A program made the translations under genes and the position numbers. Shown here piece after piece: positions 36,467 through 45,500 of a stretch of DNA of 64,000 nucleotides (its first letter is position 1; the number at the start of each line of letters is the position of its first letter). The stretch comes from an uncultured Kiloniellaceae bacterium (GTDB lineage Bacteria > Pseudomonadota > Alphaproteobacteria > Kiloniellales > Kiloniellaceae). The notes under the pieces are model-generated. The model did no database searches. It saw only the letters and a program-made list of their open reading frames with translations, and was not told the origin of the DNA. Location of the stretch: assembly GCA_947500035.1 (NCBI GenBank), contig CANMQP010000002.1, positions 62,001-126,000 of the forward strand, in the 5' to 3' direction.

Positions 36467-37552
36467 ATGCAATCAATCGAATCAAATGCACTGGAACCCA
36501 CCCGGCACGAACTCAAGTCCGCCACGCCGGGCGAAAAGCTGATCCGCTTTCTGCCGGTCTACGGCCTGGTTCTGCTGACGGTTTTTCTGATTCTGCTGTT
36601 TTCGATCCTGCTGCCGGACACTTTCCCGACACTCCTGAACGTCCGCTCGATCCTGAGCGACAAGTCGATCATCGCCATGCTGTCCCTGGCCGCCATGATC
36701 CCGATGGTGACGGGCAAAATCGACCTGACCGTCGGCTACGGAATCGTCCTTTGGCACATCCTGGCGATCAGCCTGCAGACCTGGGGCGGGCTGCCCTGGC
36801 CGCTCGCGGTTCTGATCGTTCTTATGCTGGGCGCCTTCGTCGGCTTCTGCAACGGGATGTTGGTCGAGGTCGCCAAGATCGACAGCTTTATCGCCACCCT
36901 GGGCACGGGCACCGTCCTCTATGCCCTTGCGCTCTGGCACACCGGCGGACGGCAGGTGGTTGGGATTCTTCCCGACGGCTTTTACGCCATCAACGGCACC
37001 ATGGTCTTCGGCCTGCCGGTCACCGGCTTCTATGTTCTGGCGATCGCCCTCGCCATGTGGCTGATTTTCGAATACCTGCCGATCGGCCGCTACATGTACG
37101 CCATCGGCGCCAACCCCAAGGCTGCGTCCTTAAACGGCATTCCCGTACAGCGCTACACCATGGCGGCTTTCATTTCCTCCGGCACACTCACGGCCCTCGC
37201 CGGTGTCATCCTGGCCTCCAAGCTGCGCATCGGTCAGGCCAGCGTCGGGCTGGAGTTTCTGCTGCCCGCACTGGTCGGCGCGTTTCTCGGCTCGACCACC
37301 ATCAAACCGGGCCGCGTGAACGTCTGGGGAACGATTATCGGCGTCGCCATTCTGGCGGTCGGGATCTCCGGCATTCAGCAGTTCGGCGGATCCTTCTGGG
37401 TCGAACCCATGTTCAACGGTGTCACTCTTCTGGTCGCCATCGGCATCGCCGGTTACGCCCAGCGCAAACGCAGCGCGGCCCGCAAACTCTCGCCGCCGCC
37501 TGCAAGTGACCCGGCCCCCAAAACACCCGCCGCGCAAGCGGCTTCCGAATAA
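36467..37552 (+). CDS. Sugar ABC transporter permease (RbsC type)
   Basis: 361 residues, about ten membrane helices. Recognisable RbsC-family stretches: MIPMVTGKIDLTVGYGIVLWH, FCNGMLVEVAKIDSFIATLGTG, GANPKAASLNGIPVQRYT. Starts 15 bases after the ATPase gene; Pro/Ala-rich C-terminal tail (PPPASDPAPKTPAAQ). Confidence 0.93.
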   Translation: MQSIESNALEPTRHELKSATPGEKLIRFLPVYGLVLLTVFLILLFSILLPDTFPTLLNVRSILSDKSIIAMLSLAAMIPMVTGKIDLTVGYGIVLWHILAISLQTWGGLPWPLAVLIVLMLGAFVGFCNGMLVEVAKIDSFIATLGTGTVLYALALWHTGGRQVVGILPDGFYAINGTMVFGLPVTGFYVLAIALAMWLIFEYLPIGRYMYAIGANPKAASLNGIPVQRYTMAAFISSGTLTALAGVILASKLRIGQASVGLEFLLPALVGAFLGSTTIKPGRVNVWGTIIGVAILAVGISGIQQFGGSFWVEPMFNGVTLLVAIGIAGYAQRKRSAARKLSPPPASDPAPKTPAAQAASE

Positions 37553-37583
37553 TACACTCAAGCAAAGAGAGGGAGGAGAGATC

Positions 37584-38687
37584 ATGAAAAACCTTGCACT
37601 GTCCCTGGCCGCCGCGGCACTCGCGGTAACCGCAACGCACACGACTGTCAGCGTCGCTCAGGACAAAATGACGGAGGCCGAAAAGGTCGTCGAAAAATAC
37701 GCCAGCCGGCAGGATACCTGGGACGGTCCGACAACCGGCCCCAAAGCCGCCGAAGGCAAAACCATCGTTGTACTGGCCGCCGATCTCAAGAACGGCGGCG
37801 TTCTTGGCGTGACAACGGGCATCGAAGAAGCAGTCGAAGCCATTGGCTGGGATGTGCGCGTCATCGATGGCGGCGGATCGGTCTCGGGCCGTCAGGCCGC
37901 CTTCAGTCAGGCGCTCGCCCTGAAGCCGGATGGTCTCGTGATCAACGGCGCCGATATTCTGGAGCAAAAAGCCGGGGTCGAGCAGGCCCAGGCCGCAGGC
38001 ATCAAAATGGTGTCCTGGCATGCCGCACCGGTGATCGGCCCGGTCGACGGCACCGGTGTCTTCGCCAACGTCACCACCGATGCCATGGAGGTTTCACGGG
38101 CCGCGGCCAACTGGGCCTTCAAGGACGCGGGCGGCAAACCCGCCGTGGTTATCTTCACGGACTCCACCTATTCCATCGCCATCGCCAAAGCCGACCGGAT
38201 GAAAGAGGTCATCGAAGATCTCGGCGGCACGGTTCTGGAGTATGTCGACACGCCCATCGCCGACACCTCCACGCGCATGCCGCAGCTCACCACGACGCTC
38301 CTGCAGCGCTATGGCGACAAGTGGACCCATTCTCTGGCGATCAACGATCTCTACTTCGATTTCATGGGACCATCCCTCGCCTCCGCCGGCATCAAGGGCG
38401 ACGGCGCACCCATCAACGTGGCGGCCGGCGACGGGTCGGAGTCCGCCTATCAGCGGGTCCGGGCCCAGCAGTATCAGGCCGTCACGGTGGCAGAGCCACT
38501 CAATCTTCAGGGCTGGCAGCTGGTCGACGAATTGAACCGGGCCTTCGCCGGTGAAAAATGGTCCAGTTACGTCTCGCCACTGCACGTTGTGACCCCCGAC
38601 AACATCGCTTACGACGGCGGACCGGATAACCGCTTCGATCCGGACAACGGCTACCGCGACGAATACAAAAAGATCTGGGGCAAGTAG
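37584..38687 (+). CDS. Sugar-type ABC transporter substrate-binding protein (RbsB type)
   Basis: 367 residues from the ATG at 37584 with strong site GGGAGGAGAG. Signal peptide KNLALSLAAAALAVTATH..., then a type I periplasmic-binding fold (KTIVVLAADLKNGGVLGVTTGIEEA, DGLVINGADILEQ, VAAGDGSES). Binds a sugar or sugar acid; the cluster suggests idonate/gluconate-like ligands (inference). Followed by a strong terminator. Confidence 0.93.
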   Translation: MKNLALSLAAAALAVTATHTTVSVAQDKMTEAEKVVEKYASRQDTWDGPTTGPKAAEGKTIVVLAADLKNGGVLGVTTGIEEAVEAIGWDVRVIDGGGSVSGRQAAFSQALALKPDGLVINGADILEQKAGVEQAQAAGIKMVSWHAAPVIGPVDGTGVFANVTTDAMEVSRAAANWAFKDAGGKPAVVIFTDSTYSIAIAKADRMKEVIEDLGGTVLEYVDTPIADTSTRMPQLTTTLLQRYGDKWTHSLAINDLYFDFMGPSLASAGIKGDGAPINVAAGDGSESAYQRVRAQQYQAVTVAEPLNLQGWQLVDELNRAFAGEKWSSYVSPLHVVTPDNIAYDGGPDNRFDPDNGYRDEYKKIWGK

Positions 38688-38716
38688 GTCCGGGTCACAG
38701 ACTCGGATGCTTGAAG

Positions 38717-38751
38717 CCGGTGGTGCGGGACACCGCGCCACCGGTTTTTTT
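38717..38751 (+). terminator. Rho-independent terminator of the sugar-acid transporter operon
   Basis: CCGGTGGTGCGG pairs with CCGCGCCACCGG (12 pairs, one T-G wobble, 4-base loop; 38717-38744), followed by seven T residues. Located 30 bases after the receptor gene stop. Confidence 0.92.
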
Positions 38752-38805
38752 CTGCGTCAGCCCCTATTCACGTGCTGCAAAATTCTAATCCTAGAACTAA
38801 AATCT

Positions 38806-38841
38806 GATAGTCTTACCTGCAAATTTGCAGAAAAGACTATC
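38806..38841. promoter_or_regulatory. Nested palindrome directly before LysR start
   Basis: GATAGTCTT (38806-38814) and AAGACTATC (38833-38841) flank the perfect palindrome CTGCAAATTTGCAG (38817-38830), with 2-base gaps on each side: a 36-base symmetric element ending at the base before the ATG. Possible autoregulatory operator or start-codon-masking hairpin. Confidence 0.75.
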
Positions 38842-39690
38842 ATGGACTGGAACGCTCTCCAACTCATGCTCGCGGTCGCACGCGCCGGGACGCTCTCCGC
38901 TGCCTCGCGCCGTCTCTCGATCGATCAGACCACCGTATCGCGGCGTTTGAAGGCCCTTGAGGCCGATCTCGGCACCGCACTTTTCAGCCGGATTGATGGC
39001 CGCCTGGTCCCGACCGAAGCAGGCGAACGCGCAATTGCGGCGGCGGAAAGCATGGAGTCCTCTGCCGGGAAGCTTCAGGAAAGTCTCTCCGGCTCTCTGC
39101 AAAGCTGCGAGGGCAGCGTGCGGCTTACCGCCGTCCCAATCCTGATGAACCGTCTTTTGATCCCCAATCTGAAACCTCTCCTGGAAAAACACCCAAAGCT
39201 ACGGCTTGAGACCATCGCCGAAACCGGGAACCTGAGTCTGAGCCGGCGGGAGACCGATCTCGCCCTGCGCTTCGCCCGGCCGCAAAAGGATGCAGGTCTC
39301 TGCCGGCGCCTGGCTGATCTGTCTTACGCGCTTTATCGTACAGCGGCGCACCAAGTGACGTCAGACACCTTAATCACTTTCGAAGAGACTCATGCCCATC
39401 TTCCCCAGGCGCGCTGGATGGCCAGGCAAGCGGAAAGGGGCGGCATCGGACAGCTGCGCGTCAACGATGCGGAAAGCGCGCTCGCCGCAGTACATGCGGG
39501 CCTCGGCCAGTCGCTGCTGCCCGAGATCATCGCGGCCAAGGATCGCTCCCTAAAGCGCGTGACCGAGGGTCCCGCCCTTCTCTCACGCGAAGTCTGGTTG
39601 CTTGTCCACCCGGAGGTCCGGCAATTACCGCGCGTTCAGGCGGTCATCGATTGGTTGGAGGGCCTGTTCAGTTTGAATGGGAACGCGTAG
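38842..39690 (+). CDS. LysR-family transcriptional regulator
   Basis: 282 residues from the ATG at 38842 (DWNALQLMLAVARAGTLSAASRRLSIDQTTVSRRLKAL: a LysR HTH at about 4-45). Effector domain starts SVRLTAVPILMNRLLIP. No ribosome site, because the ATG abuts a large palindrome; translation may be leaderless or gated by it. Stand-alone gene between the sugar-acid operon terminator and the IclR gene; target unknown. Confidence 0.9.
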   Translation: MDWNALQLMLAVARAGTLSAASRRLSIDQTTVSRRLKALEADLGTALFSRIDGRLVPTEAGERAIAAAESMESSAGKLQESLSGSLQSCEGSVRLTAVPILMNRLLIPNLKPLLEKHPKLRLETIAETGNLSLSRRETDLALRFARPQKDAGLCRRLADLSYALYRTAAHQVTSDTLITFEETHAHLPQARWMARQAERGGIGQLRVNDAESALAAVHAGLGQSLLPEIIAAKDRSLKRVTEGPALLSREVWLLVHPEVRQLPRVQAVIDWLEGLFSLNGNA

Positions 39691-39804
39691 ACCACAGTGA
39701 TCTTGACCTATAGCGAATTGCGTTTTTCTTGAATCAGTGCATCTCAAAATCTGCATTCAAGATCAGCAATTTGCTGGTCGAGAGGCAGCGAATTTTGTGT
39801 CTGT

Positions 39805-40632
39805 TTAAACGCAAATTGCTTTAGTCGCACCACTCTCCCGCGATACGGCGTGTGAAATCGCGACGGCTGTATCCTTCAGGTCTTGCAGAGAGCGATCAAT
39901 GACATCCTCCTGCGCCATCACATTGCTGATCCAAACCAGGCTCAAAACGGCCTGCACGCGGTCATCCTGGAGGATCGGCACCGCGATCGCGCTCAGATCA
40001 TCGCCATGATCGATCATTCGTCCCCAATATCCCGGGGCCCGGCAGCCGTAGCCGCGCACTTTGGTTTCCTCCAGCTCTCTCAAGAAGGACGCGCTTGCAA
40101 CGTAGCGGCGCTCTTGCTGCAGTCCCGATTGCCGCAGCCACTTAAGATGCAAGGCGCGCTCTTCGGCCGGTAGAAAAGCGAGATACGCGCGACCCAAGGC
40201 TGAAAACGCCATGGAAGGCCGGAATCCGAGCACCAGACGGTTTATGGCAAAGGGCGCCCGAAACCGGCTGGTCTCCAAAATCTCGATCTGGCCCGGTGAG
40301 GGCGATATGGCGATATCCGAAGGCCAACCCGCAATGCGCTGAAGCTTCTCGAGATAAGGGGCCGCTACCTCGCCCAGAATGTGTTCGCGCCCGACACGAT
40401 TGCCCAGATCCTGGACAGCGCGTGCCAACTGATAGTGACCATCGCTCGGCCGCCGGTGAACCCATCCGGCCCCAATCGCCGTGCGCAGAATGCGCAGCAG
40501 CGTGGCCTTTGCCAAACCCGACCGCCGATGCAAATCCTCCAGAGACACGGTGGGTTCTGTCCCCAAAAGCTCCAGGATCTGCAGCCCGCGTTCAAAAGCA
40601 CGGATCGTCTTGACGGACTCAACTCCTGCCAT
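39805..40632 (-). CDS. IclR-family transcriptional regulator
   Basis: 275 residues. N-terminal winged helix (SVKTIRAFERGLQILELL, LEDLHRRSGLAKATLLRILRT) and C-terminal GAF-like IclR effector domain (about 90-260). Divergent from the TRAP operon, with a 15-bp palindrome between them (40650-40664), so it probably regulates that operon and itself. Confidence 0.93.
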   Translation of the reverse strand: MAGVESVKTIRAFERGLQILELLGTEPTVSLEDLHRRSGLAKATLLRILRTAIGAGWVHRRPSDGHYQLARAVQDLGNRVGREHILGEVAAPYLEKLQRIAGWPSDIAISPSPGQIEILETSRFRAPFAINRLVLGFRPSMAFSALGRAYLAFLPAEERALHLKWLRQSGLQQERRYVASASFLRELEETKVRGYGCRAPGYWGRMIDHGDDLSAIAVPILQDDRVQAVLSLVWISNVMAQEDVIDRSLQDLKDTAVAISHAVSRESGATKAICV

Positions 40633-40649
40633 TGGCCGCTTCCTCTAAG

Positions 40650-40664
40650 TTTCACTTGGTGAAA
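40650..40664. promoter_or_regulatory. Putative IclR operator
   Basis: TTTCACTTGGTGAAA, a perfect 6-3-6 inverted repeat 18 bases upstream of the IclR ATG. A matching half (AAGTGAAA) recurs at 40811-40818 at the start of the TRAP permease gene. Confidence 0.6.
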
Positions 40665-40812
40665 TAGCATGCTGGTGAAGCCGGTGCCAGGACTCGTAGT
40701 ATTTGGGCGCGCGAACCTCACGCTACAGATGGGGACGCGGGAGGAGACACACCATGCCTGAGCCCCTTTTTGCAGCCAGCAAAGCCAGGGCGCGCGTGCG
40801 CGCACCCCTTAA

Positions 40813-42714
40813 GTGAAATCAAGCGTGATCCTCTCGTTCGATCATGCTTCGCAGCTGCGCGTTTGGCGTTTCATCACGACCTTGCCCTGTCTTCTGCTGC
40901 TCGCAACGGCTGTCTACGTTGCCGCCTTCGGAGTCTTCGACGAGGTGATTCAACGCGTCGGCGCACTGCTGCTCGCCGGGCTTATTCTTTTACTCACAGG
41001 CGATGATAAAGATAGCCCCTGGCACAAGGCGGACCTCACCATCCGGGCCATCATGCTTCTCGGTCTTTGCCTCTCCGCCTTCTGGTTTTTCCGGATCTCG
41101 GAAGAAGTCGAGAGTGGCCTCTATTTCCTCAATGAGGCGGACGTGGTCGTCGCCTGCATAGCGATTGCCGTCGTGGTAGAGCTGGCACGGCGCACCGTAG
41201 GCAATGCCATGGTGATCGTCTGCGTTCTTTGCCTGCTCTACGCCGCCTATGGCGAGTCCCTCCCCTGGATTTTCCAGCACGCCGGGGTTTCTCTGGAAGA
41301 ACTGCTGCAGACCCTCTGGTACAGCTTCGATGGCGTGTTCGGACGGCCCATGGCCGCCGTCACCTCGACCATTCTGATCTTTATCGTCTTCGGCGGTGTT
41401 CTGGAAGCCCTTGGCGTCGACCGCAGCATCGTCCGCCTTGCCCTGACTGCAACCGCCCGCCTTCGTGGTGGCCCCGCCCAGGCCGCCGTCATCGCCAGCG
41501 GCCTCTTCGGCACCATCTCCGGCAGCGCGGTCGCCAACGTTGTGGGAACAGGCGTCGTGACAATTCCCCTGATCCGGCGCTATGGCTTCTCACCGAAGTT
41601 CGCCGCCGCGGTCGAGGCCGGCGCCTCCACCGGCGGGCAGATCATGCCGCCGATTATGGGGGCAGTGGCCTTCATCATGGCCGACATCACGGGCATCCCC
41701 TATCTCACCATCTGTCTGGCCGCCCTGATCCCCGCGCTCTTTTATTTCGGCAATCTGCTGGCGGTGATCTATGCGGAAGCGGGTAGGATCCAGGTCGGTC
41801 AAAGCGTCCCGGAAGACAGGCGAGTGATGGACCGGAACGAGTGGTGCAAACTCTTCGTCTTCGCGGCTCCCCTAACGATCATCGTGCTCACCCTGCTGCA
41901 GGGTTCCAGTCCCGCGCTCGCCGGTTTTTGGGGTTGTCTCGCCGCGGCGCTGCTTGGGCTTCTGCTGGTGCCCGAAAGCCGCGCGATCGCGCCCTGGATC
42001 CGCTTTCTGCGCCAGACAGGACGCATCGCCGCGCTGCTGGTGGCGATTGTCGCCGCCGTCGGCATCGTGATTGCGGTGATGAACCTGACCGGCCTGGGGA
42101 TCCGTTTCGCCGTCGTCGTGCAGACCCTCTCGCAGGGTTCGCTCTTCCTTTCGCTCCTGCTGATGGCCGCCGCCTGCCTCATCCTGGGCATGGGCATGCC
42201 GACGGTGCCGGCCTATCTGGTGATCGTGCTGGTGATGGGGCCTGCCGTTCAGAAGCTGGGCCTATCGACGCTGCAGGCGCATCTTTTCGTCGTCTACTTC
42301 GGTGTTCTCTCCGCGATCACACCTCCGGTCGCGCTCGCCGCATTCGCCGCGGCGCCGATTGCAGGCGCCAATCCCATGAAAGTCAGTATTGAAACGGTCC
42401 GGCTCTGCATCAGCGGTTTTCTTATTCCCTTCGCCTTCGCCTACAAACCGGCATTGCTGCTGGGCACCGGGCTGCCGCTCTGGGACACGCTTCTGGCGGT
42501 CGTCAGTCTGGTGCTCGCCCTGCTGATGATCGACTTCGCCATCGCCCGCTCCACACGCACGAACGCCCTGATGGCAGGGCTCTACGCAGTACTTGGGCTC
42601 GCCATCATCTTCACATCCAACCTGATAACGCTTGCCGCCTGCGGTCTCGCCGTTCTTCTCTTCGGCTGGACGCTCTGGCACGACAACAGAAACCGCAACA
42701 AGGGTTTCGCATGA
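40813..42714 (+). CDS. TRAP transporter permease, fused 4TM-12TM type
   Basis: 633 residues with about 16-18 helices. The DctQ-like small subunit region (about 1-140) is joined to the DctM-like large subunit (YGESLPWIFQHAG..., GSAVANVVGTGVVTIPLIRR, EAGASTGGQIMPPIMGAVAFIMA), as in TAXI-TRAP systems. Start is GTG at 40813 (another GTG at 40825); no clear ribosome site. Sodium- or proton-driven import of an organic acid together with the TAXI receptor downstream. Confidence 0.93.
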   Translation: MKSSVILSFDHASQLRVWRFITTLPCLLLLATAVYVAAFGVFDEVIQRVGALLLAGLILLLTGDDKDSPWHKADLTIRAIMLLGLCLSAFWFFRISEEVESGLYFLNEADVVVACIAIAVVVELARRTVGNAMVIVCVLCLLYAAYGESLPWIFQHAGVSLEELLQTLWYSFDGVFGRPMAAVTSTILIFIVFGGVLEALGVDRSIVRLALTATARLRGGPAQAAVIASGLFGTISGSAVANVVGTGVVTIPLIRRYGFSPKFAAAVEAGASTGGQIMPPIMGAVAFIMADITGIPYLTICLAALIPALFYFGNLLAVIYAEAGRIQVGQSVPEDRRVMDRNEWCKLFVFAAPLTIIVLTLLQGSSPALAGFWGCLAAALLGLLLVPESRAIAPWIRFLRQTGRIAALLVAIVAAVGIVIAVMNLTGLGIRFAVVVQTLSQGSLFLSLLLMAAACLILGMGMPTVPAYLVIVLVMGPAVQKLGLSTLQAHLFVVYFGVLSAITPPVALAAFAAAPIAGANPMKVSIETVRLCISGFLIPFAFAYKPALLLGTGLPLWDTLLAVVSLVLALLMIDFAIARSTRTNALMAGLYAVLGLAIIFTSNLITLAACGLAVLLFGWTLWHDNRNRNKGFA

Positions 42715-42731
42715 CCTCGGAGGAATATCTT

Positions 42732-43760
42732 ATGAACAAGAAAGTCACGCGCCGCAGCGCACTTAGCGCCATAACAGCGGCAGGCGTCATCCCGATGCTG
42801 CCCGGCGGTCTCTCCGCCAAGACCTTCTATCGCCTCTCGACCCTGGGACCGGGCACCACGCCCAATCTGGTCATGACCACCTTTGCGACCATAGTGAACA
42901 AGGCGCTGCCGGAGCATGAGATTCAGGTCAACGCCACCGGCGCGGCGACCAAACACGCCCTGGAAGTCGCGTCGGGCAAGACCGACTTCTTCATGTCCTC
43001 GCCGACGCTGATGCACCTGATGTCCAACGGCAAGGCCATGTATCAGAAGATCAAGCAGGCCCCCGAGCTGGCTCAGAACGTGCGCACGCTCTTCAACTTT
43101 CCCATGGGCATGTACCACATTGTCGTCTACGCCGATTCGGGCATCACCTCGCTGATGGACGTCAAGGGCAAGCGCGTGTTCCTGGGCCCTCCGGGCGGGG
43201 CGGCCCTGCGCACCATGACCCGGCTCTTCGAGAACGTCACCGGCTACAAAGCGGGCGAGGATTTCGAGGTTGTCAAGCTCGGCTGGGACTCAGCGGCCCA
43301 GGCTTTTCAGGACAAGAACATCGATGTCTACTGCAACCCGACCAACCCACCCAGTCCGGTCATCAGCCAGGTTGCCGTCTCCAATAAGATCCGGCTCCTC
43401 GGCATTCCGGAGGACGCGCTGGCCAGACCGGAAGTCGTGAAGCTCTCCAAATCGCCCGGCTTCCGTTTCATGGAAATGCCGCCGGATGCGTACGGCGATG
43501 CCCAGGTCAACACCAAACCGGAAACCACGTTGGGGGTCAATGTCGGGGTCTCGACCAATAAGAACCTGCCGGACGACGCCATCTATGAAATGGTCAAGGC
43601 CTTCTGGACCGGCCTTGAGGACCTGAAAGCCGATGCCCCTTGGATGGCGGCCATTTCCACCGACAGCGCCTTTGACGATATGAACACCAAACTGCACCCC
43701 GGTGCCCTGCGCTACTACAAGGAAGTTGGTCTCAAGGTGCCGGCCGAAGTCATGCCTTAG
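42732..43760 (+). CDS. TAXI-family TRAP solute-binding receptor
   Basis: 342 residues from the ATG at 42732, chosen for CGGAGGA 8 bases before it rather than the ATGA-overlapping ATG at 42711. N-terminal signal with Tat-like KKVTRRSALSAITAAG. Mature: GPGTTPNLVMTTFATIVNKALP, VYADSGITSLMDVKGKRVFLGPPGG, typical of TAXI proteins. Periplasmic partner of the fused permease. Confidence 0.92.
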   Translation: MNKKVTRRSALSAITAAGVIPMLPGGLSAKTFYRLSTLGPGTTPNLVMTTFATIVNKALPEHEIQVNATGAATKHALEVASGKTDFFMSSPTLMHLMSNGKAMYQKIKQAPELAQNVRTLFNFPMGMYHIVVYADSGITSLMDVKGKRVFLGPPGGAALRTMTRLFENVTGYKAGEDFEVVKLGWDSAAQAFQDKNIDVYCNPTNPPSPVISQVAVSNKIRLLGIPEDALARPEVVKLSKSPGFRFMEMPPDAYGDAQVNTKPETTLGVNVGVSTNKNLPDDAIYEMVKAFWTGLEDLKADAPWMAAISTDSAFDDMNTKLHPGALRYYKEVGLKVPAEVMP

Positions 43761-43815
43761 GCTTCTGCATCATCCGTCACAGCCTTTTTCTCCACAGAAC
43801 CCGGTTCAGAATGAC

Positions 43816-45390
43816 ATGACGAAAAAACCCAACATCCTTTACATCATGGCGGACCAGCACCGGGCGGACTATATGGCCTGCGCGGGGCACCCGACCCTTA
43901 AAACACCGAATCTGGATCGCCTGGCGGCGCAGGGCGTGCGCTTTTCGCAGGCCTACGTGCAGGCCCCCGTCTGCGGCGGATCGCGCATGTGCAGCTATAC
44001 CGGCCGCTACGCCTTTTCCCACGGCGCCTACTACAACAACTATCCGCTGCGCATCGACGAGAAGACCATTGGCGACTACCTGCGCCCCGAAGGTTACCGG
44101 GTCGCCCTGGTCGGCAAGACTCATATGCGGCCCGACATGGAAACCTGCGAGCGGCTCGGTCTCGATCCCGAATCTGCGGACGGCGTGCTCATGCGTCAAT
44201 GCGGGTTCGAGCCGGTGGAACGGGACGACGGTCTGCATCCGGATCAACTGGTCAATCCGAACCTGGCTTACAACCGTTACCTCAAGGAACAGGGCTATGA
44301 AGGCGATAACCCCTGGCATGAGTATGCGAATGCCGCCGAGGGCGAGAACGGCGAACTGCTCTCGGGCTGGTTCCTGCGCAACGCCCGCCTGCCCGCACGG
44401 GTGAAGGAAGAGCACTCGGAAACCGCCTACATGACCGACCGGGCCATGGACTTCATCAAGGAGACATCGGACCAACCCTGGTGCCTGCATCTCTCCTACA
44501 TCAAACCTCATTGGCCCTACATGGCGCCGGCGCCCTACCACGATATGTACGGGCCGGAGGACATCATGGAGGCTAACCGCGCCGAGGACGAGAGGGCAGA
44601 CTGCAACCCGGTACTCGCCGCCTTTATGCAGCATGAGGAGAGCCTCAACTTCTCCAAGGACGAAGTACGTAAGACAGTCATCCCGACCTACATGGGCCTG
44701 ATCAGTCAGCTCGATCATCATCTGGGGCGTCTGCGCCAATTCCTGGAGAAGATCGGACAGGCTGAGAATACCATCATCGTCTACACCAGCGATCACGGCG
44801 ACTACCTGGGCGACCACTGGCTGGGCGAGAAGGACCTCTTTCATGACGAGATCATGCAGGTGCCGATGATCGTTTACGATCCGCGTCCCCAGGCCAACAG
44901 CACCCGGGGCCGCACGATCGGAGATTTTGTCGAGGCCATTGATCTCGCCCCCAGCTTCCTGGAGTGGTCCGGGGGCGAAGCGCAACCGCACCGCCTGGAA
45001 GGCCGCTCCATAGCGCCTCTGTTACAGGGCGCGAAACCGGACGACTGGCGTACGGCCGTCTATGCCGACAGCTGCTTCGCCCTGCGCGATGCCCGCAAGG
45101 ACCTGGGTCTGAAGCCGGACGGCGCCCGCGCCTTCATGGTCCGCACCAGCCAGTGGAAGTATATGCGCTTCGAGAGTCACCCTCCCGTACTCTACGACCT
45201 GCAGAAGGATCCGAAGGAGCTCAATGACCTGGGCCGCTCCAACGCCCATGCCGAGGTGCGCGCGGAGATGGACGGCCTGCTCTTCAACTGGATGCGCAAA
45301 CGAAAACTCCGCACGACTCTGAGTGACGCGGAGCTTGAGCGGCGTACCGGCGGCGCCAAGTCGCGCGGTATCTATTTCGGGGTCTGGTAA
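43816..45390 (+). CDS. Sulfatase-family hydrolase with atypical active-site motif
   Basis: 524 residues, alkaline-phosphatase superfamily. Metal-binding Asp13 (YIMADQHRADY), and TSDHGDYLGDHWLGEKDLF near 325. The nucleophile region reads PVCGGSRMCSYTGRY: Cys53 with Arg57, but the Pro of the formylglycine motif C-x-P-x-R is Gly55. Modification to formylglycine may be poor, or the enzyme may work as a phosphodiesterase/phosphonate hydrolase. No signal peptide, so cytoplasmic. Last gene of the TRAP unit, which suggests that the imported compound is a sulfate or phosphate ester (inference). Confidence 0.88.
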   Translation: MTKKPNILYIMADQHRADYMACAGHPTLKTPNLDRLAAQGVRFSQAYVQAPVCGGSRMCSYTGRYAFSHGAYYNNYPLRIDEKTIGDYLRPEGYRVALVGKTHMRPDMETCERLGLDPESADGVLMRQCGFEPVERDDGLHPDQLVNPNLAYNRYLKEQGYEGDNPWHEYANAAEGENGELLSGWFLRNARLPARVKEEHSETAYMTDRAMDFIKETSDQPWCLHLSYIKPHWPYMAPAPYHDMYGPEDIMEANRAEDERADCNPVLAAFMQHEESLNFSKDEVRKTVIPTYMGLISQLDHHLGRLRQFLEKIGQAENTIIVYTSDHGDYLGDHWLGEKDLFHDEIMQVPMIVYDPRPQANSTRGRTIGDFVEAIDLAPSFLEWSGGEAQPHRLEGRSIAPLLQGAKPDDWRTAVYADSCFALRDARKDLGLKPDGARAFMVRTSQWKYMRFESHPPVLYDLQKDPKELNDLGRSNAHAEVRAEMDGLLFNWMRKRKLRTTLSDAELERRTGGAKSRGIYFGVW

Positions 45391-45472
45391 CGGTGGGAGT
45401 GCGATCGCTTTTGACACCGTTTCGTCAAGAGCGTAAATCGCCCTCCGATTACACGACTTAGAGGCTGATTCA

Positions 45473-45499
45473 CGATTTTCACTTTTTCAGTGAAAAACG
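45473..45499. terminator. Bidirectional terminator-like hairpin between convergent genes
   Basis: CGATTTTCACT (45473-45483) and AGTGAAAAACG (45489-45499), 10 of 11 pairs, loop TTTTC. T/A tracts on both arms let it act on either strand; it ends 2 bases from the MFS stop. Confidence 0.6.
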
Positions 45500-45500
45500 A

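Noticed and set aside
43777-44991. Minus-strand frame of 404 codons
   Set aside because: Antisense to the sulfatase, which has clear metal-site motifs.
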